Assembly (NCBI GenBank): GCA_022453515.1
Contig: JAJNNY010000019.1
Location: 372,001-436,000, forward strand
Reading direction: 5' to 3'
Source of the DNA: Astrocystis sublimbata
Lineage: Eukaryota > Ascomycota > Sordariomycetes > Xylariales > Xylariaceae
Length of the DNA stretch: 64,000 nt
In this document: positions 1 to 11,500 of the stretch, piece by piece
Numbering within the stretch: position 1 is the stretch's first letter
How the letters are laid out: the number at the start of each line of letters is the position of its first letter
Notes under the pieces: model-generated
The model's input: the letters and a program-made list of their open reading frames with translations, nothing else
The model's database searches: none
Told to the model about the DNA's origin: nothing
Program-made: the position numbers and the translations under genes

Positions 1-1221
1 TGGGCCTCACCATCCTATGCGTTTCTGTTTGAATGAATCTCGATCCAACGGTGGGTTCCGATAAATCCCACGCCGTTGTAGTGCCGTACAGTCTACTCCA
101 ATTTTCATTTACCGAGCACATATTCGTCGAGCACCCAATATCGAACACTCCACAACACAACAACTTTGACCCGCGTCAATCGATAATGTCTTGCCAACGT
201 TTTGTATAAGATGCTCGATGCTCCTTCCAGCTTGTATCCCCTGCAAATTTCTACTGTACTCACCGTTCAACATCGGTATCAGGCGTGGCTGGTTGAGTCA
301 GTTATAACGTAATGCTTTTGTTGGGAATGACTCGTCCTTTGGGATTCTCCATAGCTCCGGATTGCCAAAAGTGCACACCAAGAACTTGACTTCACCTGGG
401 ACACGCCACGAGCATCGTCGCCGTCGCCGTTGCTTTCCGCTACTCACTGGACCAATCAACTGCGAAACCCGGGTAAGGTCGCCGGTCCTGGGTCCTTTCT
501 CCCCCACACAGAGAGCTGCTACCGAGGCTCCATAGTCGGCCTGTACCCGAAGTCTTCCGGGAGTTCACGATCCTGGCTTGACTTGTTTGGGAAGGCTACT
601 CGGCCTATTCAATCATCTCCTAGGTATGATTTGTTTGCGCTTGGCGACACATGTTAATAAGCTCGACAAGTGTTACATACTTGGCCTGCAGACAGCAGTT
701 GTGACTCCGGTCACTTAATTGTACGGGTTTCTACGCATGCCGCTTCTCGAGTTATGTAGATCGAACACCACTTTAGAACGCCCTGCTTGGACAGTTGCAT
801 GCTAACGTTGTCTACCCGATCACGATCGGATGGGCGTAGTGCTGACGCCGGGTTTTACATACGTTCCCTATAGTTGTTTTGCGGCGGCATCCGAAGGCCA
901 ATAATAAAGCCATAGCGTAAAGTACGTAAGTCCCCTTACCAGTACAAATCAAGCATTATAGCGATGGTGGGGAATTGAGTGCGTTGATAGGTAACTATCT
1001 CGAATGTGGAGATCAAAGATTTCCAGGTTAGCTTCTCAAGACTCAAAACATAAGATGAGGCTGAGCGGTTCCTCTTTGATCGTGTGGTTTGGATATATTA
1101 GCTACTTCTTCGCCAACTCACTACCTACTTGTAGACAGCTTGATGCAGCGTCGTAGGGCGTGTGTATGCGATATTGCATTCTGGTCCAGTTCTCTCATCT
1201 CGATCCGATCTCTTTCACGTC
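1..1221. other. gene-free stretch upstream of the PARG-like gene
   Basis: I see no convincing gene here. The open frames are short, lack family resemblance and overlap each other on both strands. The last part must include the promoter and 5' leader of the gene starting at 1222, but no clear TATA box stands out. Confidence 0.5.
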
Positions 1222-2652
1222 ATGACCACTGCCGAAACAACAAGCTACCAGTATCTTCTTCCCAGCGCGGCATCTTTCAGGTGCATAGATCGATTCAGCA
1301 TCCTCGAAAATTCAGAGGAGCTTGAGGATTCGGATGGTCAGGTGCCTTTCTGGCCTGTGTTTACCACGCTGCTGAAAAGTTCCGTGAGGACATCTGCCGA
1401 GCTAGTCGAGTTTCTGGAGACAGTCGCCGTCACTCTCCGCGCCAGTTCCGGCCCAGCAGGGGATTATCAACTGCTGGAATCCTATATCAATACATCGCAG
1501 CCCTTGTTCTTCGATCAATATTGGCCGGTCATTGTCAGGCTTGCCCTCAAGCTTCCACAGCTTTTCCCCAACGGAAGCCTACAGGTCCTCTGTGCCAATG
1601 ACTCACCCTTTTTGCTGGAGCTAAGCAGAGAGCAAACAGCTTGCCTTGTTGTTCACCAATTTCTCTGTACCTTGCGTGCACCTATTTGGAGGGAGGATTT
1701 TTTCGACTTCAGCATTTGGTATGCATCGGAACAGCGTCACGAGCTAGCATGTCAGATTTACCTTACATGTCTATTCTCATACTTGGACACCTTCAAGGTG
1801 GCTTCAGAGCTAGCTCTAGAGGGCCACGGTATCAGTTATACACTGGTGACAGCGGATCCCGGCTTTGAGGCGTTTGGGTCATCACCAGTACATCTTTGTC
1901 CTATTGAAATAGTGATTGTAGACAACTACCAAACGTGCCCTGAGCAACTAGGCTTGCCGTCTGGTGCAACTGTCGTCGCTGCAAACCGTTATGTGGGCTT
2001 CGGGCAATCTGCAACACAGGAAGAAGTTCAAGTTGGAAGTTCACCAGAGGCTTGTCCGGCTGTTCTATTCACCCCGCCACTCGAAGACAACCAGGTTCTT
2101 ATCATCAGAGGAGCAAAAGCGGTGATGAACATTAGGGGACAGCGACGGGACATTGAAGTCTTATCTCAGCGGGACGTCGTCGATTGGCATCAGCGTACAA
2201 TGTTGTTCATGGACGCCCTAGAGATTGACCTTGAGGGTGACGAGCTGGGCTTACCAGATCTCTCCGCTAAAAATATGGCCAGGGAATTGAATAAAGCCGC
2301 TATTGCGTTCTCATCGGGCGCTTACCATGTAATCCACAGCCCGCTCTGGGGTTGTGGTGCGTTTGGAGCAGACCCTTTCGTCAAAGTTGTCTTGCTGTGG
2401 TGTGCTGCTTCAGTTGCGAAGACTTCTTTAAAGATCATATGCGATCGCGAGTCACAAGAGGTTGCTTCCAAACTGAAGATTCTCACCACGGAGGCGAGGA
2501 AAATCTTCGAAACAGCACAACAACTCATTGAGGTACTCGAATCCATTCCTCGAAAGACTGTCAGACTGGCGACATTTGACTGCATGATGCAACAATTTTC
2601 CTTGTCATCTCAAGACTGCTGGAGATGTACTATCAATGATACCAGATACTAA
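1222..2652 (+). CDS. PARG-like (poly(ADP-ribose) glycohydrolase family) protein
   Basis: A single-exon frame of 476 aa starting at the first ATG; the frame opens upstream only on a GTG at 1162. PARG enzymes cut ribose-ribose bonds in poly(ADP-ribose). Three family landmarks are visible in order. LSREQTACLVVHQFL (about residue 135) matches the helix before the macrodomain core. ANRYVGFG...QEE (residues 254-268) is the signature-loop region, with the catalytic-type Glu pair at 267-268. LWGCGAFGADP (from residue 375) matches the C-terminal NWGCGAFGGD segment. The usual GGG is GFG and the spacing to QEE is shorter than in animal PARG, so activity is uncertain. It is convergent with sidA, separated by about 620 bp. 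A role in siderophore metabolism is not implied by the sequence. Confidence 0.8.
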   Translation: MTTAETTSYQYLLPSAASFRCIDRFSILENSEELEDSDGQVPFWPVFTTLLKSSVRTSAELVEFLETVAVTLRASSGPAGDYQLLESYINTSQPLFFDQYWPVIVRLALKLPQLFPNGSLQVLCANDSPFLLELSREQTACLVVHQFLCTLRAPIWREDFFDFSIWYASEQRHELACQIYLTCLFSYLDTFKVASELALEGHGISYTLVTADPGFEAFGSSPVHLCPIEIVIVDNYQTCPEQLGLPSGATVVAANRYVGFGQSATQEEVQVGSSPEACPAVLFTPPLEDNQVLIIRGAKAVMNIRGQRRDIEVLSQRDVVDWHQRTMLFMDALEIDLEGDELGLPDLSAKNMARELNKAAIAFSSGAYHVIHSPLWGCGAFGADPFVKVVLLWCAASVAKTSLKIICDRESQEVASKLKILTTEARKIFETAQQLIEVLESIPRKTVRLATFDCMMQQFSLSSQDCWRCTINDTRY

Positions 2653-3271
2653 CGAGCCCTATGGGCGCGCCACACTGGCTACTTATTCGGTGGAAAAGAA
2701 ACCAGACTCGTGTGCTAGGTATGGAAACAATCAAGGCTATAGATCCGCGGTGAATGACTCTTTCAGTATCGAGTACCTCTGGGATTGCCTGCTTACCTAC
2801 CTAGGTAAGTAGGCATTGTGAGACCCGACAGGCATATTGGTTCATCATTTGCTCCGCGCACGCGGCTCACTGATCAACAGATTTAGATGATAGTCTAATC
2901 ATACAAAAATGGCAAAATTTGAGTGGACATATAATTACGTAAGTGATTTCTTTGCGTGTGCCGAGTCCTCTCGCCCATGGACACAGGTCTCTGATAAGTT
3001 AGGTTATATTACAACAAAGAGATGGGTAGCTGCGTAAGTAATTGGGGAGATCACTCCCGCGTGCCTTTTTTCTTTTCGGAACACTGCTTTGTACACTAGA
3101 ACATTAACATGTGAGTGAAGTTACTCTTCTCTTCAACACACTTGTAAATGGCGTTAAGGATTGTAAGCTAGATTGTGGGATTTGATTCAATACTGAGCAA
3201 AAAGACTTTTTCTCCATACATCCTGACCAACATTAAGTTTCAACCAAAAAGCAAGCCTCGCTATATCCATT
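2653..3271. other. convergent intergenic region between the PARG-like gene and sidA
   Basis: This holds the 3' ends of two convergent genes. It includes one copy of the TACCTAGGTA palindrome and AT-rich sequence. No gene or clear conserved element other than that palindrome is seen. Confidence 0.5.
2798..2807. repeat. TACCTAGGTA palindrome, copy 1
   Basis: A perfect 10-bp palindrome lying in noncoding DNA 3' of the PARG-like gene. It is flanked by further CTTACCTA/TAAGTAGG bases that extend the inverted symmetry imperfectly. Confidence 0.7.
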
Positions 3272-4961
3272 TTAAATCTTAGCCCTGAAGCTACCCGAAA
3301 CACCCATTCTAGTCGCTTGCGTCACTTGTTTCTCGCTTTGTGTGCCGAATACCGAATCCACGATCTCTTGCGACCGAACAGAAAGAATAGATAGCAATGT
3401 ATCACTCAACTATGACCTCATTGTTAGCTATGACCGGGCGTATTTGAAAGTGAGAAATGATGACTTACCCCATGAGTTCCTTCGCAGCACCCTTGAAGCC
3501 AGATTCCAGAGCCTGGCGAAACCTTGCCGGGCGCAAATTGAAGGCTGTAGTCGCGGCTGACATTGAGAGGGCGACCGCTTATCTTGGCATCGTAGTTCTT
3601 GCGTCCATCTGCTTTGTCAACGTTCTTTGACGGATCGCCTTCGGGTAGAAGGTTTGCGATATCCTCCATAATGGTCAGATGAGCCTGTCGCTGATAACCA
3701 GTAGCAGCGATGACAAGGTCACAGTCCAGGATCTCGTCTGCGTCCGACTTTTGGTAGACGCCATCTGGGCTAGTGCCACTGAGAGGTCGGACCACCAACC
3801 TTATCTTGTCGGCCTGGGCATCGGCGTTGACGATGGTGCTCGTGCCCAGAATGCGGTGAGGCCACTTCTTGTTGTCGCTGCCGAGCTCCCGCTGCTGGTG
3901 ATACATCTTCTCGTACAGGTGCTCAATCAGCTCCAGTCGGACAACGCCATAGTTCGTGCTACGCGCATCGCTCAAAAGCGACCGACGCGCCTCGGCAGGT
4001 CTTGAGAATAGCTCGTCGACATATGAGGGGTTGAATACGGAGTTGACACTAGGGACGTCAGTCTCGCGTACCCGATCTTATGACCGCAATTATAAACTTA
4101 CAATGGAGAGTCATCGCTGGGCTTGAGAAATTCGGAGCGCATAACTAGTGCAGTCTGCGAGTTTGGATACAGGTTTTGTATGTTGTTGAATATCTCCGCG
4201 GCGCTCTGCCCGGCTCCCACAACAGCCACGCGGTACGGCGCGTCTCGTTGAGTCAATATCCGGGGCACCAAGTGCGCGTATTGAGACGAATGGATGACCT
4301 TGGGATGCTTTTGGGGTAGGCACTTGGGAATGGATGGCTGCCCGCCAATGGCGAACAGAACGTTCTTGGCCTGATGCGTTACTATATCCCCGGTTATGAC
4401 ATTCCTGGAGGCGACGGTGAAAGATGACACAGGATTCGTGGCCGTCTGCTGTGGCGAGACTGAGATGACCTCATTGCCGTAACGTACGACATCATCGAAT
4501 GAGCTGGCACACCAGCGCAGATAATCTTCGTACTCTACCCGCGCGGGGAGGAATGTGCTCAAGTTGGTGAACTCAACTAGTCTCTCGTTTTGGTATAAGT
4601 AGTTCAGAAAGGTGAACTTTGATGTTGGATCTCTCAAGGTTGCCATATCCTTGAGGAAGGAAATCTGCATCTTGGCTCCGGGCAAGAGCATGCCAGCATG
4701 CCAGGCAAACTGTTGCTGTTTCTCTAGGAAGAGAACCTTTGGTAATGCTGCGCCATTTGCACCAAGTTTTCCTGCTCCAACTGAATCGTGAAGAGCAACG
4801 GCAATCGCAAGACTAGCTGGGCCAAAGCCAACACAAATGAGGTCATGAAGCTCGCTTGAAGGGGTCGGCTTTAAGTGAGATATGTTGCTCCGTCGTGCAG
4901 TCTTCTTCGTCATGGTATTTGTCCCATTGCTCGCGACGAGGCGAGGCTCATGAGATACCAT
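3272..4961 (-). CDS. sidA: L-ornithine N5-monooxygenase (SidA)
   Basis: This flavin- and NADPH-dependent enzyme hydroxylates ornithine at N5, the first committed step of hydroxamate siderophore synthesis. Three exons join in frame: 4961-4102, 4048-3469 and 3409-3272, with introns of 53 and 59 nt. They give 525 aa, the usual family length. The FAD site GFGPAS is at residues 45-50, the NADPH-site GAGQS at about 249, and ATGY at about 402. The C-terminal EGTHG|LSDTLLS is split by intron 2, which strongly supports that splice. ATG 4961 was chosen because the frame opens only on a TTG at 4970. The gene is divergent from the NRPS and probably shares its iron-regulated promoter region. The C-terminus (RAKI) shows no peroxisomal SKL-type signal, so cytosolic action is likely. 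Confidence 0.95.
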
Positions 4962-5936
4962 CGTGAGCAATGCTGATGCTTCTTACGTTTTATTCTTCAC
5001 ACCTTGCGGTGTAATTAATCAACCAACTTGTCACTAGTGACAGTATTCCCCTACGCTGGGCGAAGGTGAGCGAGGTGAGGATGATGGGGGGATGCTGTGA
5101 CAGGTATAGCCAGCCTGATGACAAAGGGAGAGGTCGATATAACGTGGATGTCACGGGATAATCGAGGCGATGTAACCAAACTGCCAGACAGAAAATCAAA
5201 AAGAGTAGAAGATTTGCCGCCACCTCAGAATTGTTGGTCGGTGAAGGTTAGTCTTATACTCAGATGCACTCTAACACCCGACGCGGTTCCTGCTGCACTG
5301 CACTCAGCTCGTGACACAACCTAGTACCAGCCAGGAAGGCCTCCGGGGTCCAGACTAGGGCACGACGATGGCAATTAGTGGAGTGCAGGATCCCTTGCTC
5401 GATCGGTTCGATAATAGTATGCATTGGAGACCTTGTTCTAGAGCAAGGAATGTCTCCTTGAGAGGACGAAGGGTTGGAGGGTGCAATTCAACTGGAGCGG
5501 CGTACCAGACTCTCCAAGCTCGAAACGGTGGGATGGGTACTGTATTAGACGTCTTGGGAATGTCAATCTATTCTTCATCATAATTAGCCTCCTGCAAGTA
5601 GGCAGGCAGCTTACCCACTTAACGTAAATGATGTACAAGTGTGAATAACGGCCTGAGAACAGGAGTCATCATCACTTAACTACCGCCTACGACTACAACA
5701 AGATTTGCCACGGCGTATTATCTATCGCCAACCCAACGATTAATGAGACATGAAGCACATCTCGTTCTACTTGATGTGTATTGCGACTCCTTGTCCAATA
5801 CATACAGATAAAAACGAAACATGCAGAGAGACTGGGGGTTATACAAGAATTTCACAGCTTGTCAAGCAGCGTATTCCGATGATGCATCTAAGAGGGGCAC
5901 GTCAAGGGTTGATGGCGACATCGGCATTATCATCGG

Positions 5937-5945
5937 ATCTGATAA
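5937..5945 (+). promoter_or_regulatory. ATCTGATAA, SreA-type GATA site
   Basis: A perfect match to ATCWGATAA, about 1.0 kb upstream of sidA and 2.7 kb upstream of the NRPS. Confidence 0.6.
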
Positions 5946-6852
5946 GATGAATATGCATTGTGCTAAACTCAAACTGCTATAGCTTACCTATGACGACGTG
6001 GTGCTTAGACGAACCTGGTCCTGGCGAGATGTCAATTTTATCACCCCATTCTAGCGCCTACTCCACCATATCGAGCAAATCGCGCAACTCTTCACGTTGG
6101 AAACTCCCCTCGCGGGTGGACACTTTCGAACAGCGTTCCGAGGCTCAGGCTTCAGCAAGCCCCGCGCTCTACAACAGCCTTGACTGGAGTTTCCGGCTGT
6201 ACCACGTACCAAAGACCTCAGTCCTCCAGTTCAGTCTATGGCAGGAAGCTTGACGATTGTGACAAATAAGCTTTTTGTCGTCATCCCGATATATGTTGGC
6301 AAATTGCCTCGCAACCTAGGGTTTACTATGACATTACAGCTGAGGTTTAGGTCTGCAATTTTTACGCCGGTCAACCGGCGTGCGTAGGAACGGACTACAC
6401 TAACCCTGACAAGCCCACTTTGAGACAAGAATTACGATCAAGATCAAGACGAAGTGGGACTCAAAGCGCTTCTGAAGTCCAGTAGGGACGGACGTTACAG
6501 ATAGACTGTCACGACAATTCCCGACGACCAAAATTTAACAACTTATTACGGACCTGTGTTGAGTGAGTGTATCATCGACTGCCCAGCTCGAGCTGCTCTC
6601 ATATTCCGGGGCAATGGCTACAACGTGTTCGCTAAAGTCTGATCGGCCTTGAAAGGACACTGCATGATGGCACGAGGTAGCATCAGGTTTACTGTACACG
6701 AACTTTGGCTCGAGGCAGACCAGACACTAATGGGAACCAGGAGGAAAAAAGGCGGAAAAGAGAGCTTAAAATCGGCATGAGCTTCCCGAGTAGGCATGCT
6801 AAGCTCTGCAGGGATATCCGACACGTTTACCGACACGTTAACCCTAAATAGG

Positions 6853-6861
6853 TTATCAGAT
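6853..6861 (-). promoter_or_regulatory. SreA-type GATA site on the minus strand
   Basis: The + strand reads TTATCAGAT, which is ATCTGATAA on the minus strand. It lies 55 bp before the palindromic pair at 6916-6934. Confidence 0.6.
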
Positions 6862-6915
6862 CTTACCCTTGCTAATGTGTCCCATAGAAATTTTGCCAGT
6901 TCATCAGTGAAAATT

Positions 6916-6934
6916 TTATCTGATGATCAGATAA
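6916..6934. promoter_or_regulatory. head-to-head SreA-type GATA pair, 19-bp perfect palindrome
   Basis: TTATCTGAT-G-ATCAGATAA: two full ATCWGATAA elements in inverted orientation separated by a single G at 6925. The symmetry suggests an operator that could bind two zinc-finger units or a dimer. It sits about 1.95 kb from sidA and 1.66 kb from the NRPS start. Confidence 0.7.
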
Positions 6935-8594
6935 GATTGAAGCGCGGCACATCACGGAGCCCAAATATCTTGGCAATTCGGGGTCTTTTACGAGAATCGG
7001 AGCACCTTCATCAAGGAAGGAAGGTCGCTACAAACTAGAGAAAGGAACTGAGCCCAGAAAATTAATCTTTTTGGTAGCATGATATAGCTCCCTGCATTGA
7101 GGCAAAATACACTTGCTGTCTGGTTCACCGCAGCCGATGCTTAGATGATTATACTGTGTCTGTGTCCACTTGCGATGTCCCAATACAGGCATCTGTTCTT
7201 GACTTGGCTTCATCCTCGGTATTTTTAAGCAGCAAGTAAATCGACACGCAGGTTGCGTTATGTTTTTGAGTATTACGTCTACAAGTACTGTTCAGGACAT
7301 TCTTAACATGGTGCGGCAAAGGGCCCCGAAGCAACGGACCAGTTGCTATGATGGTCCCTTATTTGGGCGCGCTAGCTGATATCCATCGCAGACCAGCAGG
7401 GCTTTAGCATTCGTAGAATATCTATACTACGCAGATGGGCCTATCCTCGCCGCCTCGGCCGCCTACTGGGTAACCTTTGGTAAATGTCTACTGGAAACGT
7501 AAGTGCAGATGCGTCGAACGGTGCTGTAGAACCTTGAACAGGGCTACTAGGGCCGACTCGTATGTCGCAGGAAGAACCCCGAACCTTGACCACCTGGGCA
7601 GAGAGACCCGACTAAAACATGCCAGACATGCCAGGCGACGTCCGTAATTACACCCAACAAATAGAGTCCAAAACTTCTGTTGGACCATACAAACAAAATA
7701 CTCTCTGTCAGATTTCCCGTGGCGTCATTTACTGACTACCCTAACCTTTTGTGGTTGCTAAGCTTAAGTAGACCAATACTCCCTGAATTCTGTTACCTCA
7801 TGCAGTGATGCTTGGCGCTCCCCCGCCCCGCTGCTAGCTTGGCTGCCAACCCTGATTCGTCTTTTTGCAGGCTGCGTACTAGTATGAGCGACTTACCTCC
7901 AGGCTGCCTGCCCGTGGGGGGTACACCTCAACCATCCAACCTTGAACTGCCCAGGTGCCTCCCTACCCACCTCGCCCACATGTCGCCGAACTACATGCCT
8001 TAGACGTACAAGCACGTTCTTTACCACCATGGTGGTATTGAGTTAGCCCACGAGGAGGCAATCATTACAAGCTTATCGTATTTGAGCTTTTCGCTCGCCG
8101 ATGCAAACATGGCACTGGCACTTGTTTTGCCCTACTTCCCGAGGTACTCATCCCCTCACTTTTGGCACCCCCCCTCTCTCAATGGGTGATCGCATCAGCG
8201 CGCATAAGCCGTTGCCAACCATATTTACGCGACAATATCGATTCGGGGCATCGCGGCTATTGGAGTGGCTTTCTATCTTTATATTGTCGCCTTTAGCGTC
8301 CGGTGTGTCGAGCCCCAACCGCCTGCTTTAGTCCCTTTGCACGAAGCCAATTGCCACGCGCCAACGTCGCACCACCTTTGTGCTTCAAAGCATCTCGACG
8401 TCTGTGTGCTTGGCGCTCAATTTCACGAGAAAGAAGTGACACGCGAGATATCCGTACCGAGACTGCCAGTTGTGGGGAGTCAGGGCCTTCTTGGGCGGCA
8501 CCATTGCTACTAGACATAGCCGCACTGCAACACTCTAACAGAACCGAACGTGCGCCTCCCAAGCCAGCCACAGCGAGGGCCGACTACTTCGCCA

Positions 8595-11500
8595 ATGTCC
8601 CCGGATCATCAGAGATCCCTGCATATGGACGATGGCGTCTCCATCGTTAATGCAAGGCCCCAAACGCTACCGGGCCCTCGTTTCCTTCATGAGCTTGTTC
8701 CACAGGCGAACAACGACGGCCTATCTGCTGCCATCGACTTCTTATCTGAAAGCGGCCAACGCACCTCCCTCTCCTATGCAGAGTTACATGCAGCCTCTCT
8801 CTCGCTGGCTTGTAGTATAGCACGCATCTTGGGATCAGCGTCGTGCCCTATGACCTCCACATCTGCATCGCGGGACCCGCTGGTAATACCTATCCTCTCT
8901 CCCCAGTCGCCTCAGCTTTATGTTGCCATACTAGCTGCACTGAAGGCTGGAGGTGCGTTCTGTCCGTTGAATGCTGACGCCCCGCCCGATCGGGTGAGAT
9001 TCATACTCCAAGATGTGAGAGCTCAAATCGTGCTGGTGACCCGAAAGCTTGCTCCCAAGCTTCCAACAAACGACCAAAACTACAAGTTCATTATTATCGA
9101 TGACATCCTGGACTCCCCCGAAGCCAAGGGCTATGGGATACAGAGCCTCCGTGAGCTCGAACCTGAAGATCTCGCGTATGTCATGTACACTTCTGGGTCA
9201 ACAGGCACACCCAAGGGTGTTGCCGTCAGCCACTTAGCTGTCACCCAGTCCATTTTAGCCCATGAGCAACATATCCCGACATTCTCAAGGTTCCTCCAAT
9301 TTGCAGCCCCGACATTTGACGTATCCATATTCGAAATATTCTTCCCCCTTTTTCGGGGCGCGACCTTGGTGGGATGTAACCGCACAGAAATGTTGACTGA
9401 TCTCGTTGGAATCTTGAAGCTTATGAACGTTGATGCGTGCGAACTAACCCCCTCTGTTGCTGGCAGTCTATTAAAACAACGCTCCCGAGCCCCCTGTTTA
9501 CAACTTCTCTTGACCATTGGGGAGATGCTTACAGAACCTGTCATTAAAGAGTTTGGTGGCAATGAAGACAACGTGAGTATATTGTGGGGTATGTATGGCC
9601 CGACCGAAGCCGCTATCCATTGGTGAGAACCCTTTCCTGGTGAGACGCTTCACTGCTACCAAACTAAAAACATCAATAGCACCGTTCAAGCCGCTTTCCG
9701 CAACAACGCAGCGAGAAGTGTAATAGGCATTCCCTTTGATACAGTTTCGGCATTTGTCATCCGTGTCCCCAATGAAAACGATGGATTTCAATTCGAGGCC
9801 CTCCCTCTCGGTGAAATAGGAGAGCTTGCCCTTGGCGGCTTTCAACTGGCAACTTGCTACTTGAATAGACCACAGCAAACAGCGGCCTCATTTGTAGATA
9901 CACGATGGGGACGAGTATACCGGACCGGTGACAAAGCCAGAATTCGACAAAACGGGACTATCGAATGCCTCGGTAGAATCGAAGAGGGTCAGGTAAAACT
10001 CCACGGCCAAAGACTTGAGCTGGGCGAGATTGAACAGGTTCTATTACGCACACCAGGATGTCATAGTGCTGTTGTGGCGGTAATATCGAACATTTTGGTT
10101 GCATTTGCTGCCGTGGAACAAGATATTGTTTCGGATGTAGAGCTTTCCGCTCAATGTCGGTCTTGGTTACCAGCCTTCATGGTCCCGCTGGACATCGTGA
10201 CAATGAGACAATTGCCTCAATTGCCATCAGGCAAGGTTGACAGAAAACGATTAATCAAAGATTACATGGCACGAGAGGAAAACAGCACTGAGAATGAGGA
10301 GACCATCGACGACTGCGAGAGGCTTCTCTGTGAGACCGCCACCGCCATTATCGGCGAACGAGTTGGGCCACTGACCATGTTTTCTGCTGCAAAGTTGGAT
10401 TCATTGGCTGCTATCGAATTCGCTTCTACCTTGAGGGAGAAAAGGATATCTGTGTCGCCGTTAGATGTTCTGAGTGCCAGAACACCACGCGAACTCCGAC
10501 AAAGGATCCAAGATGCTGCGACACCAAGCCCCGTTTCTAGTGAGGCAACTCTGCCTATGGGATCTTCTCCCTCGGAACCCTCTTTAGACAAAACGGAACT
10601 GAGACCTACATTGGGAGGTCAAATCCATGGCATTGATCGCATAGAAGAAACCACGCCCTTACAGCGATCAATGATAGCCGAGACACTGAAGGATACCCGT
10701 CTGTACATTAACCAAGTTGAGTTGGAGCTGATTTCGCCCGCCACTCTAGAAGTGGTACAATCGAGCCTCAGAAAGTTGGCGGATTGTAATGAAATTCTTC
10801 GAACTGGCTTCGCTTTCATACAACACCAACCATGCCAGCTGGTGTGGAAACAACTTGAGGAAGCGCAAATCTACCAAAATTCCGATGTTAACAATTCAAA
10901 ATACCAGATTGATGACGCTGAAGCGTTCCTCCTTCGACCTTTAAACATTGGAATTCGACGATCCAAATCAGAAGCGAATAAGTTCATCTTACTTTTGACA
11001 CTGCACCATGCGATATATGACGGGTGGACCATTGATCTCATCATCGAGGATCTGTCACTGCTTCTGAGTGGCAAACTGCCTACCAAAAGACCGCAATTTT
11101 CACAGGTGATGAGGCATCTGCGCTACAACTCAGAGCCTGAAGCAATTGATTCTATGGAGTTTTGGACTGAACAACTTCGTGGAGTTGGTGCCTCTCCCGC
11201 GTCTAGTCTTCGAACAGAGGTCGTTTTGGAGCCACAACTAGTCGTTGCCACGACCACGATCCCTATTCACCCCAAATCTGTTACCGATCTCATGCTGAAA
11301 GCATCCGTGGGACCTCAAGTGCTTTTTCAGGCATGTCTCGCGTGGTTATGGACCGCAGTCCAAGGCGGTGAGGATATCGTGATTGGCTCAGTCTCGTCAG
11401 GCCGAAGTCTTCCGCTGTCGGGGATTGACAAGCTTATGGGACCATGTATGATGACGCTTCCGCTGCGAATCAATGTATCCAGATACAGAACTATTACTGA

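Larger units (their letters stand above)
4962..8594. promoter_or_regulatory. shared divergent promoter region of sidA and the siderophore NRPS
   Basis: This 3.6 kb region has no convincing gene; its open frames are short and mostly start on non-ATG codons. It contains four perfect ATCWGATAA motifs at 5937, 6853, 6916 and 6926, the consensus known for the fungal iron regulator SreA. That fits co-repression of both flanking genes when iron is plentiful. The known facts are the motif and the family; binding here is inferred. Confidence 0.65.
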
